Of a stretch of DNA of 64,000 nt, positions 34,301 to 49,300 are shown one piece after another. A program made the position numbers and the translations under genes. The notes under the pieces were generated by a model that did no database searches, was not told the origin of the DNA, and worked only from the letters and a program-made list of their open reading frames with translations. Position 1 is the stretch's first letter; each line of letters opens with the position of its first letter. The stretch is from Monocercomonoides exilis (taxonomy: Eukaryota > Preaxostyla > Oxymonadida > Polymastigidae): assembly GCA_001643675.2 (NCBI GenBank), contig LSRY02000047.1:310001-374000 (forward strand), in the 5' to 3' direction.

Positions 34301-37300
34301 TGCAACTCAGCATCTTCATTGTATTGTGAATCCTCGGTAATACCATCAATTTCTTCGCTTTCTTTCGTTTCGTTTCTTTTTGATTGATCTTCACCAAATA
34401 TGAATTTATTGAGTGGAGTTGTGTTAATTGAAGGGTTGTTCAAGCAATGGCAAGCTTGTTCAAGTGCATTTTTCGCTTTTAATAGCTCTTCAAGGCAATT
34501 TGTGTATGTCAAACTTGATAGCGAAGAATAATTAGTCATTGCAACATTAATTTTTGAAGCACTATTTGCAAATGCTTCGCACAAAGTGACGCAATTGACT
34601 ATTGTTGAATCTAACAAAGAAGAATACTCACAAGCAATGTTTGAAAGAGCAAATAGAAGATAGAATTCCATATATTCGCTATCAAATAAGGCATTGAGTC
34701 CACAATTTGAAGGATATTTTGCTGGTGGTTGTGTCGAATGTTCGATAAACAAATGACTGAAAAATATATGTTCCTCTGTTCCACAAACAAATGCATTTGG
34801 CATTCGAATAAATGACTTTTGCATTTCCATTTCTTTTGAATAGTTTTTGTGCAATTCTTCAGTATTTTCTGAATCAATTGATCTGCTTTGTGCTTCATCA
34901 GTTATTTGAAGGCACAACATACTTGCAAATAACATCTTCTGCTTTGTTGTTGCAAACGAATCAGATGATTTTTCGAACTCCATTCCTGAATTTTCAAGTA
35001 AGCTATTCATCATCTTCATCAGCAATGTGCAATAATCAACAGAACGTTTTGCCGAGAGATCCATTTGCATCTGAGAGAATGTCTCCACACTTCCATCAAT
35101 ATCTTCCAAGGTATCATCAAATGTTGAGTCAAATCGTGAATTTGATGCTTCATGCATCTGCTGATTTACAAATTCACCTTCTTTTACTCGACTTAGTTCA
35201 TTTTTTGATGTTCTTCTTATCATTTGTTGATCCTTAAATATTACGAAAAGTTCACTTTTGCTGTTCATTTGAGTCAAACTTTGTGTCTTTCCAAAGCAGC
35301 ATTCCAACATCTTCTGTGCCCAAATTTGGTAAACTTCTAATTGAACATATTTTGTTCTGTTATTCAAGATATTGTCAATAATGTCTCTTGAACAAGAAGT
35401 GAATCTGCTTTGAAGATCTGCCAGTGCCTTAATTTTTGCATTCCATTCACTTTTAATTTGAATGTTTAATTGTTCAGCTTGTCGGACATCTTCGGCATTG
35501 CTCGTAAAGTCACGCAATTCCACAACAGATGAATAAAACTTCATTAATGGATCATAACGAACGAATTGTGTTTGGTAGAATAAAATAGCAGTAAAGCATT
35601 GCATAACAATTTGATCAATTTGAATCTTGCCATTCAGTATATTTTCATTACAGTTTTCACTATCAGGATTTGTGTTATCATTTTCTTCTTCGCTGAATCT
35701 TCTATAATGCAGTTTATTCTTTTCAATTTGCTGATTCGAAAGATTCTTCATCTGATTTTCATCTTTTTCTTTTTGAACTTTCAAATATTCTTTATATGCA
35801 GCCTCCACTTTGTCCACTGTTCCTTTTGCACTCTCCAAAAACTGCAACAGAAAAGATGCTATTCCCATCAGAATCTCCATATTACTCATCTCTCTCAACT
35901 GTCTGTGTGCAGATGGTGATATTTCTTGCATCACAGCAACCGAGTTAAGCTCAGCTCGCTTCAGCTGTTTCTGACTCTGAGTGCACATTTCGATAAGAGC
36001 AATGGTTTGCTCAGGCGATGCTGCTGTTGAGTTCAAGAAAGAAGATGACACATCTCTTTCAGTCCCTTCTATTCCTGTTGTTGAATCCAGCTGTGAATTA
36101 GGGTTATCTGAAGATATAGACAATGATAATTCCTGTGAACTATCAGTTGTACATAAACGAGACGACAAATAAATTTGCTTTTCAGAAGCTAAAACTGAAT
36201 GAAGCGGTGGTGAAACAGAAAAGAAGGGAAGAAGAATTGATATCTGATTGTTGCTGATCGCAGATTTTTGTGCAAGAGAGCAAAACATCTGAATCGTTTT
36301 CTCGATATCACCTCCATTTGTTGAGTGATTAAACTTATCAGAAGAAGCATCAAACATATTACTGAGTGCTGCAAACGAACGTATGTTTGCTTTTGTAATC
36401 TGGGGAAAGTCTGGTGAAGAAGTTAGTCCGTCGATCTGTTTCTCTTCATCGTTTATCTGAATTCGAACTGGCAATTTATGCACTGCAGATTCGAATGAAA
36501 CAGATATTTCTTTCGATTCGTCATTTATTAGTCCTGCAAGCTCAAACATGTTACTATAGAATGTTGAGACAGCACTTGCAGATGTTGGGAAGAGTATGTT
36601 ACGTAAAGCCAGTTCTGGAGCAGTCATTAACTGCTTTTCCTTCTCATAAAGAGCATCAGTTGAAGCGAAAAGAGAAGGATTGAAAAAGAAGTCGAATAGA
36701 AATGAAACAACAGAATTTACAGTGACATTCAGTTGAGAATGTGTTTGCGCTTGTGTTTTGTTGGAAATTTCAGCAACATCATTTGCGTCATTGTTAGGAT
36801 TTCGCAGGTATAGCAGCGTTTCGATCGTCTTTTCCTTTTTTAAATCTTTCAATTGTGATTTCAATTTTGATCTTAATTTCTTCACAATTTTTTCCTTTTG
36901 AGTTGTTTGTTCAATCTTTGAATAATTCTCTTCCTTTCGCATTTCATTCAACTCGTTTGCGTTTTCATTCATTTTCCTCAAAAATAGAAGCAAATCTTCA
37001 GCAGACTTTGTTTGAGCAGTTGATTCATCGAACTTCTTCTGCTTTATTGCATTCAACAAGAATAACATTCGTTGAATGAATGCATTGAATGACTCGATTC
37101 GTGGAGCAATCATTGATGCATACTGTGGAAGGCTTAGTGTTGGAGAAGAAGATGTTTGAAAAGAGGGCAGATAAGACTTTACAGATCGTAATTTGACCGA
37201 ATTCGTTTCAGAATATAACCTTTTTGTGTGTTCGTAGCTGGATTTTTCATCTAAATTGTCGCACATCTCCTCCGTTGAAGTTGGAATTGTGTAAATTGTT

Positions 37301-40300
37301 GAAAGTTTGTTGTTCAATAGCTTGAGGAACATTCTAATAACCTGCTGATGAAGCGCATTGGGATACAAACAAAGAGGGAGATGTGTTATAGCTGCAACAG
37401 ATTCCGATGAAAAAGAAGAAGGAGAGCTCAAAGCCATTGTCACTTCCCATTCTTGTTGCGAGTAATTCGTTTTCTGACAGTCGTCAAGATGGCTCTGCAA
37501 TATGAATTCCGCATCTTCGATTGTGCGCTCTGCAATGTTCAAAACTGTGTTTCTGAGCATCTCACTTACTATGTCATGATCAACGCTTTGGAGCAAATGA
37601 AGCAGATGCTGCGAGATTTGAATGAATTGCTCGCAAAGATTGTTCCATTTGTCGATGAGTGAAGAAATGTGGGAGTGATCTCTGATTGAAAATGACGGTT
37701 GCTGAGAAAGTTCATCAATTTGTGACGAATCTGTGTTCATCGAGCTATCTAACAGCGTCAATTCTGCTCCTTCTCCATCCATTTCCCTATTCAGCACAGT
37801 TTCCTTGTTCCTCTTCTCATTTGCAATCTCTTCCTTTTGACTTAGCAAACTTTCTCTCTCAAATTCTTCATGCAACTTCAATTCCTCTTCTGTCCACACA
37901 TCCATCTCGCTCAGTTGAGCAATCGCATTTTTAATGTTGATGCTTGCATCACGGAAAGTGGTTACATGCAGAAGCAGAATTTGAGACAAAGATGTTCGTT
38001 GTGAAAGAGGAGATGCTGTTCTGGTCTTTATCTTTGTAGAATTCGAAAGTGATGAATTGCCTTTGGATAAATCTGACATCATCTTTTCCGCAAAATATTC
38101 ATTTTCACTTGATTTTTGTTCGTCTTCTTTAACTTCATCTTCACCTTCATCTTCAACAATGCCACTTGCAACTGCATCTGCTTCTTCTTTCGACACTTTC
38201 ATTGCTTCAATCAGCTCCTCAATCACTTCACTCGTCCCTTCGCACACATCTTCCATTGCATCCACTCTTTTCAGCACATCTTCCATTTTCTCCTGTTTTG
38301 CAACAAGTTCATCAGTCAATTTGTCTTTGCTGTCTGAAAAGAGAAACCAATATGAATATACACAGGAAAAGAAACTGGACGGTGGATAGCTGAATTCTCC
38401 ATAGTCCTCTTCGTCTTCTTCGTCTTCATCACCTTCATCTGTAAATTCTTCCTTTTCTTCCCTTTTTCTTTCCGAATAAATGGATCGAATGCTATTCAAA
38501 CCTGAACCATTCTCAAAACTTCTTCTTGTTGTAATTTCACTGTTTTGTAATTCAAGTTTGCTTTTATCATATAGTCCTAATTTGATATCTGAATAATCTT
38601 GATTCATTGAATTTATATTTGACATTGCCAAATCTTCCATTTCTCCTTTTGTTTGCTGCTCTTTTTCATCTTTTTCATTTTCTCCTCTTTCTTTTCTCTG
38701 CTCAATTGCATCGAGAAGCATTTGCAAAGAACATCCTCTCTTGAACATGTTTTCTTCTTCTTCTGCGCATTCAGCCAGAAGATTGTTCCAACCACTCTGT
38801 GTTTGTGAATCAACTCCAGCAATAAACAGCAAATGCCACTTGTAACACCAGAAAAGAAGTTGAAGCGAATGAACAACAAGAAGATCACGAGGATAGTTGT
38901 GTTTTGGTGAAGATGTCGACGAAGAAGAAGCAAATGATTGAGAAGTCAAAGCAGATGCAACAGAAGCGGAGGATTCATTTAATGAAGGACTTATTCCTGT
39001 TGATGAAAATGTTGAAAACGAAGAGAGCATATCATTCGAAGGCAATCCATCTTCATTGCTTCTCCTTCCTTTCTTCTTCATCTTCTTTGCTTCTGCTGCT
39101 TCTTTTGTCAACAGATCAACTGCCACATAAAGCTGCGGATGTATGACTTGTTGATCGGTTCGTGCCATTTGCTCTTTCAGCTCTTCCTCCAACTTCTTTT
39201 GCGTCTCAAGCAGAATACACTGAAGCGACCACACATCGCTCAAAAGAGATTTCACCTCACTGACAGTTGTTTGAATTATCCTCAATTGTCCTGGTGATTG
39301 ACTGGGAGAAGGAGTTTGCTTGCTATTTTGGTTATTATGTTGGAGGGAAAACTCTGAAGATGATGATATTTCCGCGATTTCTACTAAAAGAGTGCTCGAA
39401 TTACACCAAATATCTCTCAATTTTTGTTGATTTTCTGCGATTGTTGAAAGGCAGTCAGGAATATAGTGTCCGTTGCGAACGATTGTTGAAGCGATGCTGA
39501 AAGGTGACATGGAAAGCACAGGAGAAGGAGCAGGAGAAATTGATGGAGAAGCAGAGGAAGATCGAACAGAAGCAGAAAACGTTGTTGCGGCTGATGCTGA
39601 TAGTGAAATAGGAATGTGTGTGTTCGTTTCCAAGAATTCGTCCAGAGACTTCCGAACACTTTCAAATGAATTCTTTAAAAGGCCAGCTCGTTTAGAAATA
39701 TCAGAGATATCAGATTTTGATATCTGTGAAGCGTCTGATGGTGAAGATGAAGAAGGAGAAAGCGATAAGATTGAGACTTTCGATTCAAACAACGTTGAGT
39801 TATTAGGGCTGTTTTTCTTTTCCATTCTACTTCGGTTTGCTTCAGATTTAGTTGCCTTTTTGCTTTGAAGAAGATGCTCCAGATATCTTTTTTGTGCAGT
39901 TTGCGTTTGGTCAAAGAACTCGCGCAAGTCGTCCATGAGCAACGAAGATATCACTTCCTGACACAAACCACAATCGCATTTTTCAGTTTCCATATCAAAA
40001 CTTTCATTGTTTTCATCTTCTTTTTCAATGGTTTCTTCACTCTCATCCGAAGAATTCATCGAATTGCTTGCTAATAATTCGTTTTGTTCGTCATCTTTCT
40101 CAACTTCTGTCGAATCTATTAAACTTGTTGCTTTTGTTTCTTTACTTTTCTGTTTATCAAAGCACTCATCTGAACACATTGCATTGCATCTTCCTTGAAT
40201 TGACGACTCAAGATGTTCGAGTGTGTTTATCTCCAATTTTATCATCTGGTTCCTTTTTGTTATTTGCTGAAGGCACATTTTCACTGCCTCATCAACTCCA

Positions 40301-43300
40301 TCAGCATCTGCTTCTTCTTTGTTTTCATCTTCCTCTCTTTCATTTTCACTCTGCAAACTCTCAAAAGATGCTTCCATGTCTGCTTCTCCATTTTTGTTCT
40401 TTTTCCCCTCTGTCAAATTCTCTGTGTCATCTTGCTGCTCATTCGGAATAATTCTGCAGTTGCATCGTGCCTCTTCTGCAGAACGGAGTAAATAATACAA
40501 ATTCTTCTGATACGAAGAAAGCGATGCGAAAAGTATATCAACTGAAGACTGACTTGATGACGATAGTGAAATTTCCAGGGAAGACGCCGAAGAGGCAGAA
40601 GAAGATGAGGAAGCTGATGAATTTCGTTTATGGTTGGCTGCGTTATCAAAATCAGATTGAAGTAATGGTGTGAAGCTTTGCTGCGGAATAGGGCTTCCAT
40701 TTTTATTCTGCTCCTTTTCTTCCTTCTCACATTCTTCTTCATTCATCGCTTGTATCTCGTTTTTGTTTTCTTCTTCGTCTTTTTCTGAATCGTTTCTTTT
40801 TATTTCTCTTAACATATCATCGGCTTCTTCTCCATCTTCGTTTTCTTCCTCGTCATATTCTTCTTTATTGCCTTTCGAATGAATTCTCATTCCTGATTCT
40901 TGATTGTTTTCTTTGTTTCTGTTGAAATGTCGATTGTATTCATCATCATCTTCATCCTCATCTGCCTCTTCGATGCCTTCGTCAGCATCCTCCGAATCAT
41001 CATTTCCGTCTGCAAAGACAAACAGAGTATGTTCTGTGTGTTTCCTCATTTGAGACTGCAAATAAGCAACAAATGAATCGATTGCACGAATAACATAAGG
41101 GAGCAGCGGATGTGGTGGTATAACTGATGCATTCACAGCAGAAAGCAGTGGGGCATTAAGCGACGATCGGGCAGAAGAAGATGAAAATATCGTTGAAGTG
41201 GACGATTTCAATGTTGTAACTCTCAATTCCTTTGGAAGTTGGATGTGATCTTTTGCGTTTGAAGGATAATTTCTTTGATTTGACTGCGTTTGTAGCAAAG
41301 CATCTTTCAACTTTTGCAAAAACGACAAGAGAAGCTTGAGTGTTTTGTCATCCATCATTGAAACAGCAGAAATATGTTTCATTTCAGTTGAAGGAAACAG
41401 CAAGTTGTGTAAAGATTTTGAAAATCCGGTTAACAAAATAGAAGAAGCAACAGATTCAAATCCCAAGATCTCATCATTGTTGTTTTCTGCTTTTTCGTGA
41501 TTGTTATGAAGATTTAAATCTGCAGCTGCATCTTTTTCATCAGCGCATCTTTCCTTCAACCACTTCACTTGCTGCACAAACTGAGGAGGGCACGTAAATC
41601 TGCTAGCGAAGTTCGAAAGAAAAGCAATCGCTTCAATGACTGTAATGTGCTGCCATTTTGTTTGGTTCATATTGGATGGTATGTGAGACAGAATTAAAGG
41701 TGAAAGTTTCAATGTCAGTGAAGATAGCGTTGTAAACTCTTGTTGAATAGTCAGAAGAGCTGGAGGAGAATGCAATGGCAAAGGAATGTCCGTTGGTTGC
41801 TCTTCTGGAATTGCCTGTGAAAATGAAGAAGTCATCTTCAAATAAGACGGAGGCGCAAAGTTGTTGACTGGTTCGTATGGATTTGAAGAAGGTGCAGAAG
41901 AAGAAGTGTATCTCTGGTTATCATCACTTCCATTTGATGCTCCATAAATGTGTTGTGACGCATGCTCCATCATGTTTGTAAGAGCCTCATCGTATGCTCC
42001 GCAGCTAAAAGAGTTTGAGTATGAACCATTTTTCTTGTTTTGTTCGTTCAGAAGCTGAGACGGAGAAGAAGAAGAAGAAAGTGGTGAAAGGGTTGCATTC
42101 TGCAATGGAGACGGATTTTCAGTGCTTGATTGAAACATATCAGAGATCTGTGGCGAACTGGCAAATTCTTCATTGTTTTCATATTGGTCGCAACTGTCAG
42201 ACAACTGCAAAGATTCTTGAATATCAGAAGATTGCAACGAAGCAGAAGAAGAAGAAGAATCCAAATGTGACTGAAAATGTTGAACGAAACGCATGACGTT
42301 TTTCACCAAGACGAGAAACTCGGAAGCAATCGGATATACAGCTTGTAGATAAGTCACTTTTGAGCACAAAGAAATAAACATTTCTTTATCATCGTTTTCA
42401 TCGCATTGGTGTTCAAAATTGTCAAAATAACCTTCTGTCGAAGAGTGCAATGCATCATTCTGTTGATTAGTGTTTGAAATATCAATTTCTGAATATTTAA
42501 GTGAATCTCTTTGTTTAGATGTAATTTTAAGTTCTGAAAAGCCTGATGCCATATATTGATTCAATGATTTTGTACCTTCTGATTGCTTCATCTGAAATTC
42601 TCCTTTTTGTTCGTTGCTCCTTTCTCTCGTTTTGTATTTCTCCCAAAAGAACAGAAGCTTATTGTAAGTATCACACACCTCAGAACAATAGCTTGTAATG
42701 AACTGTGCAACTGGCTGAATAAAGCGAGATATCAATATTTCAACTCCTCTCAGTTCATCCTCAAGAATTGCCTTCCATTTAATGAGAGACGGAAGTCTTT
42801 GTCTCATCTCCACATTTGCAGAATGACTACTTTCAGATTCTTCACTTGCTCTGTCTGATTGTTTTTTCCTAAACCCTCCGCTTTGCTTTTCTTTTGCTTC
42901 TTCATCATTCATTTCTTCTGACTCACTTGCATTTGTCAGAACAGCTTCCCACATCCTCATCTTCTCCTCAAGTGAATTGAGCAGATGAAACATTGCGTTT
43001 GCTTCTCCAGACACCTCTTCATACTTCTTCCACTCGTTTGCACTTTCGATTCTGTTCCTCTCCTCCAAAAACTGAATGCATTGGGCATTTGCTGTTGATG
43101 CTATTTGCTTCAGTTCTGAAAGGACTGCTTGAGAATGGGAAAGGAATGTGTTGAAAGAAGTGAAAGATTGAGTAATTGCAGGATGGGTCATAATTTTTGG
43201 TTCAAAATGCAGTAAGCAATTTGAAGAAGAAGCGGATTGCGTTGAATCATTTTCCGTGCAGCAGGTTTCTTTCAAAGAAGAACTTCTTTTCTCATCATTG

Positions 43301-46300
43301 TTATCAATATTCGAATTTGAGAGCTTTAATGAATCTCCAATTTGCTTCATAAATTTGCATCTTGAGTCCCATTCTTGTTCAGAGCCATCAACTGATTCAT
43401 CCTTTTGATGCTGGCAGACACAAAGAATAAGCGGAGTTTTTGCTAATTCTGAATGAAAAGCGCTGAATTGCGAGAGGCAAAAGGCACATAATTTGGATGT
43501 CATCGAACTGTCGATCTCCTGCCATTGAAGAAGAGTTCCTTTCAAAGAAGAAAGAAGAGGAATGAACGGCGACACTTTCAAAGGTGCTTCAACAGATTGC
43601 GTTGCAAATGACGATGAGTCTGTTGGAGTATAAGATGCTGTTTGAATTGCCTTCTGACTGTCTGAATTTCCTGAGATCATTCGCACAACGTGCTCCACAT
43701 CAACATCTGCTGGGTGTGAAAGAAGAGAAAGCAGTCTCGAACTCACAATGCTTTTTTGGGTTTGGTCTGAAATCTGTGAGTTGAGCAGTTCTGATGCAAA
43801 AGAAGACAGCAATGGAGATGAAAAAGATGGTTGGACTGCAAACACATCAGACATGGACTGCAAAATGGAGTCTTTGATTGAAAAAAGCGAAGAAGAATAT
43901 TCCTGAGAAGGTGATAACAAAAATGTATTGCTTGTTGATGAGGATGATATTGAACGGCTATTTGCATGTTGACGCTTGCTTTTCATGTTTTTGTTCTGTT
44001 TGTAAATGTTTGTATCAACAAGAATTAGCAACGTCAGTGATTTTGTGAGTCGCTTTGTTGCAATTTCAATTATTTTCTCTATTTTTTCAAGAATTTCGCA
44101 ATTTTTATCCTCTCCTTCTTGGATCGCTTCTTTCAATGTTTTCAACACAGCAGATATAATAAGCTGCTTTTTCAAAAGGATGTCGCATTGGGCTCTCCAC
44201 ATCTCTACATCTGATTGATTTCTAAATGCTGTTAAATCCTCAGATCGCAATTTTGATTGAAAAGCAGTTGTTTGTTGTGTTCCCTCATTTGACTGCAAAA
44301 GAAGATCTTGAATTGAATCAGCAAGGATAATCAACTGTTTCTGTGGAAGATGAACACTTTGATTATTCGATGCAGTTGAATGATGTTCTTCTGAAGCATC
44401 TTTCTGTTCTGCAGGATCAAAATCTTTGGATGTCTCATTTTCATTAATCATATGCATTTCATCCTCATTATTATATGCTTCTGTGTGAAACAAGTCAGAT
44501 GAATTATTTTGCTCAAAAGTATTAGTCACTACAGAGATTTTGCCTGCATTGTCCAAAAACACACCCAGAAAAGAAGTCTGAGCAAAGAATTCTTTGGCTG
44601 CACTAATCCAATTCGGGATAGCGCTGCACAAAAAGTCCACAAATAAGCGATTTGGATGTAATTCATAAGGATATGGCGAAGAATGTTCATCTGAACAAAG
44701 TGGCTTAGAATCATTGGTCTCATTGAACTTATCATCACTTGAATATTCTTCCATGTTATTTCCTTCTTTTTCTATTTCATTCCCATCAATCTCCTCAATC
44801 TCCATCCTCTTTCTGCTTTTAATCTCATTTCCAATTGTTCTCTTCTGTTCATCATAAAACAGCTCAGCCACTTCATCCAGCAATCTTCCTGCTGCCTTCC
44901 ATCTGTTCTTCCTTTCGATTGCCAATGAGCTCACAGAAAATGACAGCGGAGACTCAACACACAGCCTGAAAAGAGGTGTTTGGTGCATCGTGAGGAAGAG
45001 AAGAGAAGAGTTGAGATCGTTCAAACGAGAGAGAATTGGAGAAGCACAACAGCTTGACGATGTTTGCACAAGTTCTGAATGAAACTGAGAAGATGAAATT
45101 TTATCGCTTTCTTCATTCAGCTGTCTCTTTGCTAAGTCTAATTGTGCTTTGGCAAAGGCAAAACATTCGTCAAAAGACATTTTTCTACCAAATTCCGACT
45201 CGATTTGCGTCTGAAGGTTTCGCCTTTTTTCGTCGTTGATTCTGTTTTCGTATTCAGCCACCATCGTCTTCAGCACAATTTTCTCATCTTCTTCCATATC
45301 GCTCATGTTATCTTCGCTGCTGTCGCTTAAATATTCCTCTTGTTCTTCTCCATTTCTGTTCAAAAGCTGTTCGTTGTTCATTTCATTGTATTGTTGGTTA
45401 ACATTTTGAGGTGATGTTATATCAGAAGCATTTGCTTGTGAATTATGCAATTCAGAATTGTTCTCTTCTTGTTTTGAATGCTTGTGAGTCTTTCTTGAAG
45501 AAGAAGAAGATGATGATGATGAAATATTGCTTGCTAACCCTTCTCCTTCAATTGGATGCAACTGGCATCTTGTCACATCAATAAGCGCAACGATAATTGC
45601 AATGAAATTGAATGAAAGAACGAGAAGAATGTGAAGAAGTTGTGTTTGGAATGGGTTTGTCATGGGATACAGATATTTCATACTGTATGAATGGCTCATT
45701 GAAATAGAAGAAGAAGCAGAAGAAGCAGAAGCAGATGAGACAGATTGTGAAAATACCAAGGAAAATGGAAGCAAATCAAGCATTTCATCGAGTTGATCAC
45801 TGAAATTCTGTCTGAATTTTGAGGGTGATAATCTTTCTTTTTCTTCTTCTTCTTCTTCTTCATTTTGATGTTGAAGTTCATCTTTTGAAGCATAAGTCCA
45901 ATCGAAACAATCAGCTCCTTCCTTCACAAAATCTTCATTGCATCTTTCTTTCTCTTCCATTCCCACTTTGCCAAACATTTTCATTTCCTTCATCATCTTC
46001 TCTTTTTGTTCGTTCAACACACAATCCAACGGAGTTAGTTTGTTCCTCTGTGAAAAAAGCACATCCAAAAACTGTCCAACTGCCTTGGAATGCACATAAG
46101 ATGAAAGAGACTCATCGAGTGAAGGGAAATCGGGTTCGGAAACAGAAAGAAAAGAAGAAGAAGAAGAAGAAGATGTTGAATTAGAAGATGTTGATAATGA
46201 TGAATTTTGATTAAAACTCGAAGTATTTTGCACATTCTCATTGAAAGTGGCTGGATTTCCCCAGAGCGGAGAGGAAGATGCCTTTAAATCAGCATCTTTT

Positions 46301-49300
46301 TCGTGAAACTGACTGAAAGTGAAGACGAGTGGACGAGAACGGAAAAGGGTGGCGAAGTCTGTTGACAGAAAAGACAAGAGCGAACGGAATTTTGAGTGAG
46401 CTTCAGTTAAATGGGAACAAACAGGAAATGAAGAAGAGGAGGAGGATGAGAAGGATGATGATAAAGCAGAAGAAGAAGAAGAAGAAAGAGAAGAAGAATA
46501 ACCTTTCCCCATCTTCAAACTTCTTTCTTCCTCGCGTCTTCTCACCAGATGCTTCACATGCGTAAACAGCCTGTGTATTTCCAGCTTCTCTTTCCTCTTT
46601 CGAAACTCCTCTTTCTCCGCCAGCTCCAGCTCAGGGCAATCTTCCTTCATTCGCACGCTCTCAATCGTCTGCGAGTCGTTTGAGCTGCCTTCGCTGCTTC
46701 GATATGTGCTTCCGGAAAAGCTCGATTCTTGTGTAAAGTGAGAATTCCGCTGTGTTCCTTGGCTTTTCGTGTCTAATTGTGAATATGATGACTTTTTGTC
46801 TGCTTCTGTATTTGCTTCTCTTTCCCTTTCCCTTTCTCCTCTTTCTCCTCTTTCTCCTTTTTCTCCTCTTTCTCCTTCTCCTTCTTCCATTCTCCCTTTC
46901 ATCATACGCTCCCTTTCTCCAACTCCACATGCATTCCTTCCAGACTGATAACTCACACTTGATCTATCTGTCATCGCAAACTCTTCTTTCTCACAAATTG
47001 TGTTGTCATTTTCATAGCCATTTCCATTTCCTTCACCTTCGCCTTCATCTTCGTCTAATACTTGTCGTGTGCTGAGTTCAATCCAATCGTCCAGTTGAGA
47101 ACACAGCTGCTTCATCGTCATTGGGCCGGCGACGGTTGAGAGAGGAAGCTCAGATTCTGTGATGTTCTGCTTGGTGAAGGTGGGGAAGGATGAGGAAGAA
47201 GAAGAGGAAGAAGAAGAAGATGATGATGATGATGATGGAGTGGAAGAAGAGGAAGAGGTGGAAGAAGAAAAAGATGCTGCTGTTGTTGATGTTGGTAATT
47301 CCGATGGAGGAGTTTGACGTAATGAATCTATTTGAGGTGAAGAAAAATGAAGTTGTTCTGAAGTATTGTTTGACGAACCTGCCTCTTCTTTCTTCATTTG
47401 CACTTCTCCATTTTCCTCATTATTTTCCTTAAGAATTTCTGGTTTTGTTACGTTTTCGTTGTTTTGCTTGATTTCTGATGGAATTTCTTTTTTTGTTCCA
47501 CTTTCATCTGATTCAACTGTTGAATAGACTTGTTTGTCTGTTGAGACACTTGATTTCTCTTCTTTCTCGTTTGTATCCTTCTTTATTACTTCTTCATTAT
47601 TCTTCTCTTCTTCTTCTTCTTTCATTTCTTCATCTTTCATTTCCTCTTTCTCCTCCTGCTTCTCCTTTTGCTTTGCCTCTTCCTTCGCCTCTTCCTCTTC
47701 CTCTTCCTCCTTCTTTTTCTCTTTCTCTTCTTTCTCCTCTTTCTCCTTCTCTTCCTCTTTCCCCTCCTCTTCCTCTTCCTCATCCACCTCTGCAGTCAGC
47801 AACGCCACTCTCAAAAACGTCTCCAGCCTTTCCTTCTCTTCCCGTGCTGTTTCTTTCTCATCTCCCAATTTTTCAATGCGACCAACAAAATTCTGAGTCA
47901 ATTTGCCTGTTTCCTTCGAAAGCGCCTTGAAAATCTTGGCAAAAAGAGGAAGAAGACGCGAAAGAGGGATGGGGATTGGGGAGAAGAGAAGAGAAGAAGA
48001 GGAAGAATAGGAGGAGGAAGAAGAAGAGGAAGAAGAAGAGGAAGAAGAAGAGGAAGAAGAAGGATAATTATGTTGATAAGGTAATCTTGAAATGAAGACA
48101 GAAGAAGCAAGGGAAGGAGCAGGAGAGCGAATGATTGCTTGAGAAGGCGAAGAAACAGACATAAACGAAGCAATTGAGGAAGGTTTGGTGAAATGTGGAG
48201 AAGTTTGAGGGAGGAAAAGAGAAGAAGAAGAGGAGGAGGAGGAAGAAGAAGAAGAAGATTGAGGTGAAGAAGAAGAAGAGGAAAAAGAGGAGGAAGAGGA
48301 AGAAGAGGAGGAAGAAGATGTTATTGGTGAAGATGATTGAAGATGTTGTGAAGTGATTTCTGATGTGGAAGAAGAAGAAGAAGAAGAAGAAGAAGAAGAA
48401 GAAACAGAAGCAGAAGGAGAGGAAGAATTTAATCCAATCGATGATATGTTAACAGAAGAATTAGCAGCTGATGTGTTTGAATGAATATTTGTTGAAGCCA
48501 TCTTTCGAGGAAGGGTTGTAAGAAGAGAACGTGAAATGAAGCGGAAGAAGAAAGAATGGAAAAGAGTTGCGTGTTCGTTGAGAAACAGCTCGGAGAAGGT
48601 GAAGCGGAGGTAGGAGAGAAGAGGAGGAGGAGGAGGAGGAGGAAGAGAAGAATGAGGAAAAGGAGAAGAAGAAGAAGAAGAAAGAGGATGAGGTTGAGAA
48701 TGGTAAAGGGAATGAGGTGGTTGAATTGATGAGGAGGAGGAAGAAGAAGAAGAAAGAGAAGAAGAAGAAGAAGAAGAAGAAGAAGAAGAAGAAGAAGAAG
48801 AAGAAGAAGAAGAAGAAGAAGAAGAAGAAGAAGAAGAAGAAAGAGGAGGAGAAGAAGAAGCAGAAGAAGAAGTATTATTGTTATTGTTATTTATGCTGTT
48901 CTGATCGAATTGTCGAAGGGAGTTGAGAAGGAGGGAATAAAAATGCATGTGAATGTGAAGGAGCATCAGATGGAATGCGCTGAGAGTGAGAAAAGGAAGC
49001 TCTTCTTGAAGAAAATGAGAAGAAGAAGAGGAGGAGGAGGAGGAGGAAGAAGAAGAGGAAGAAGAAGTTAAAGTTATTTGACTTGAAGGTGTTAGAGGCA
49101 TCGGAACAGAAGAAGAGGAAGAGAAAGTAGAAGCAGCTGGAAGCAATTTACTTGGCAAATTTGAAGAATTCGGTGAATTTTCTATTAAATTCATTTTTTG
49201 TGTATTGTTTTGACTCATTTTCTGTTCAGAAGCAGTCAAAGAAACATTAAAACGAGGCGCAGGAAAAGGTTTTAATTGACAAGAATCGCTTTCTTCTTCA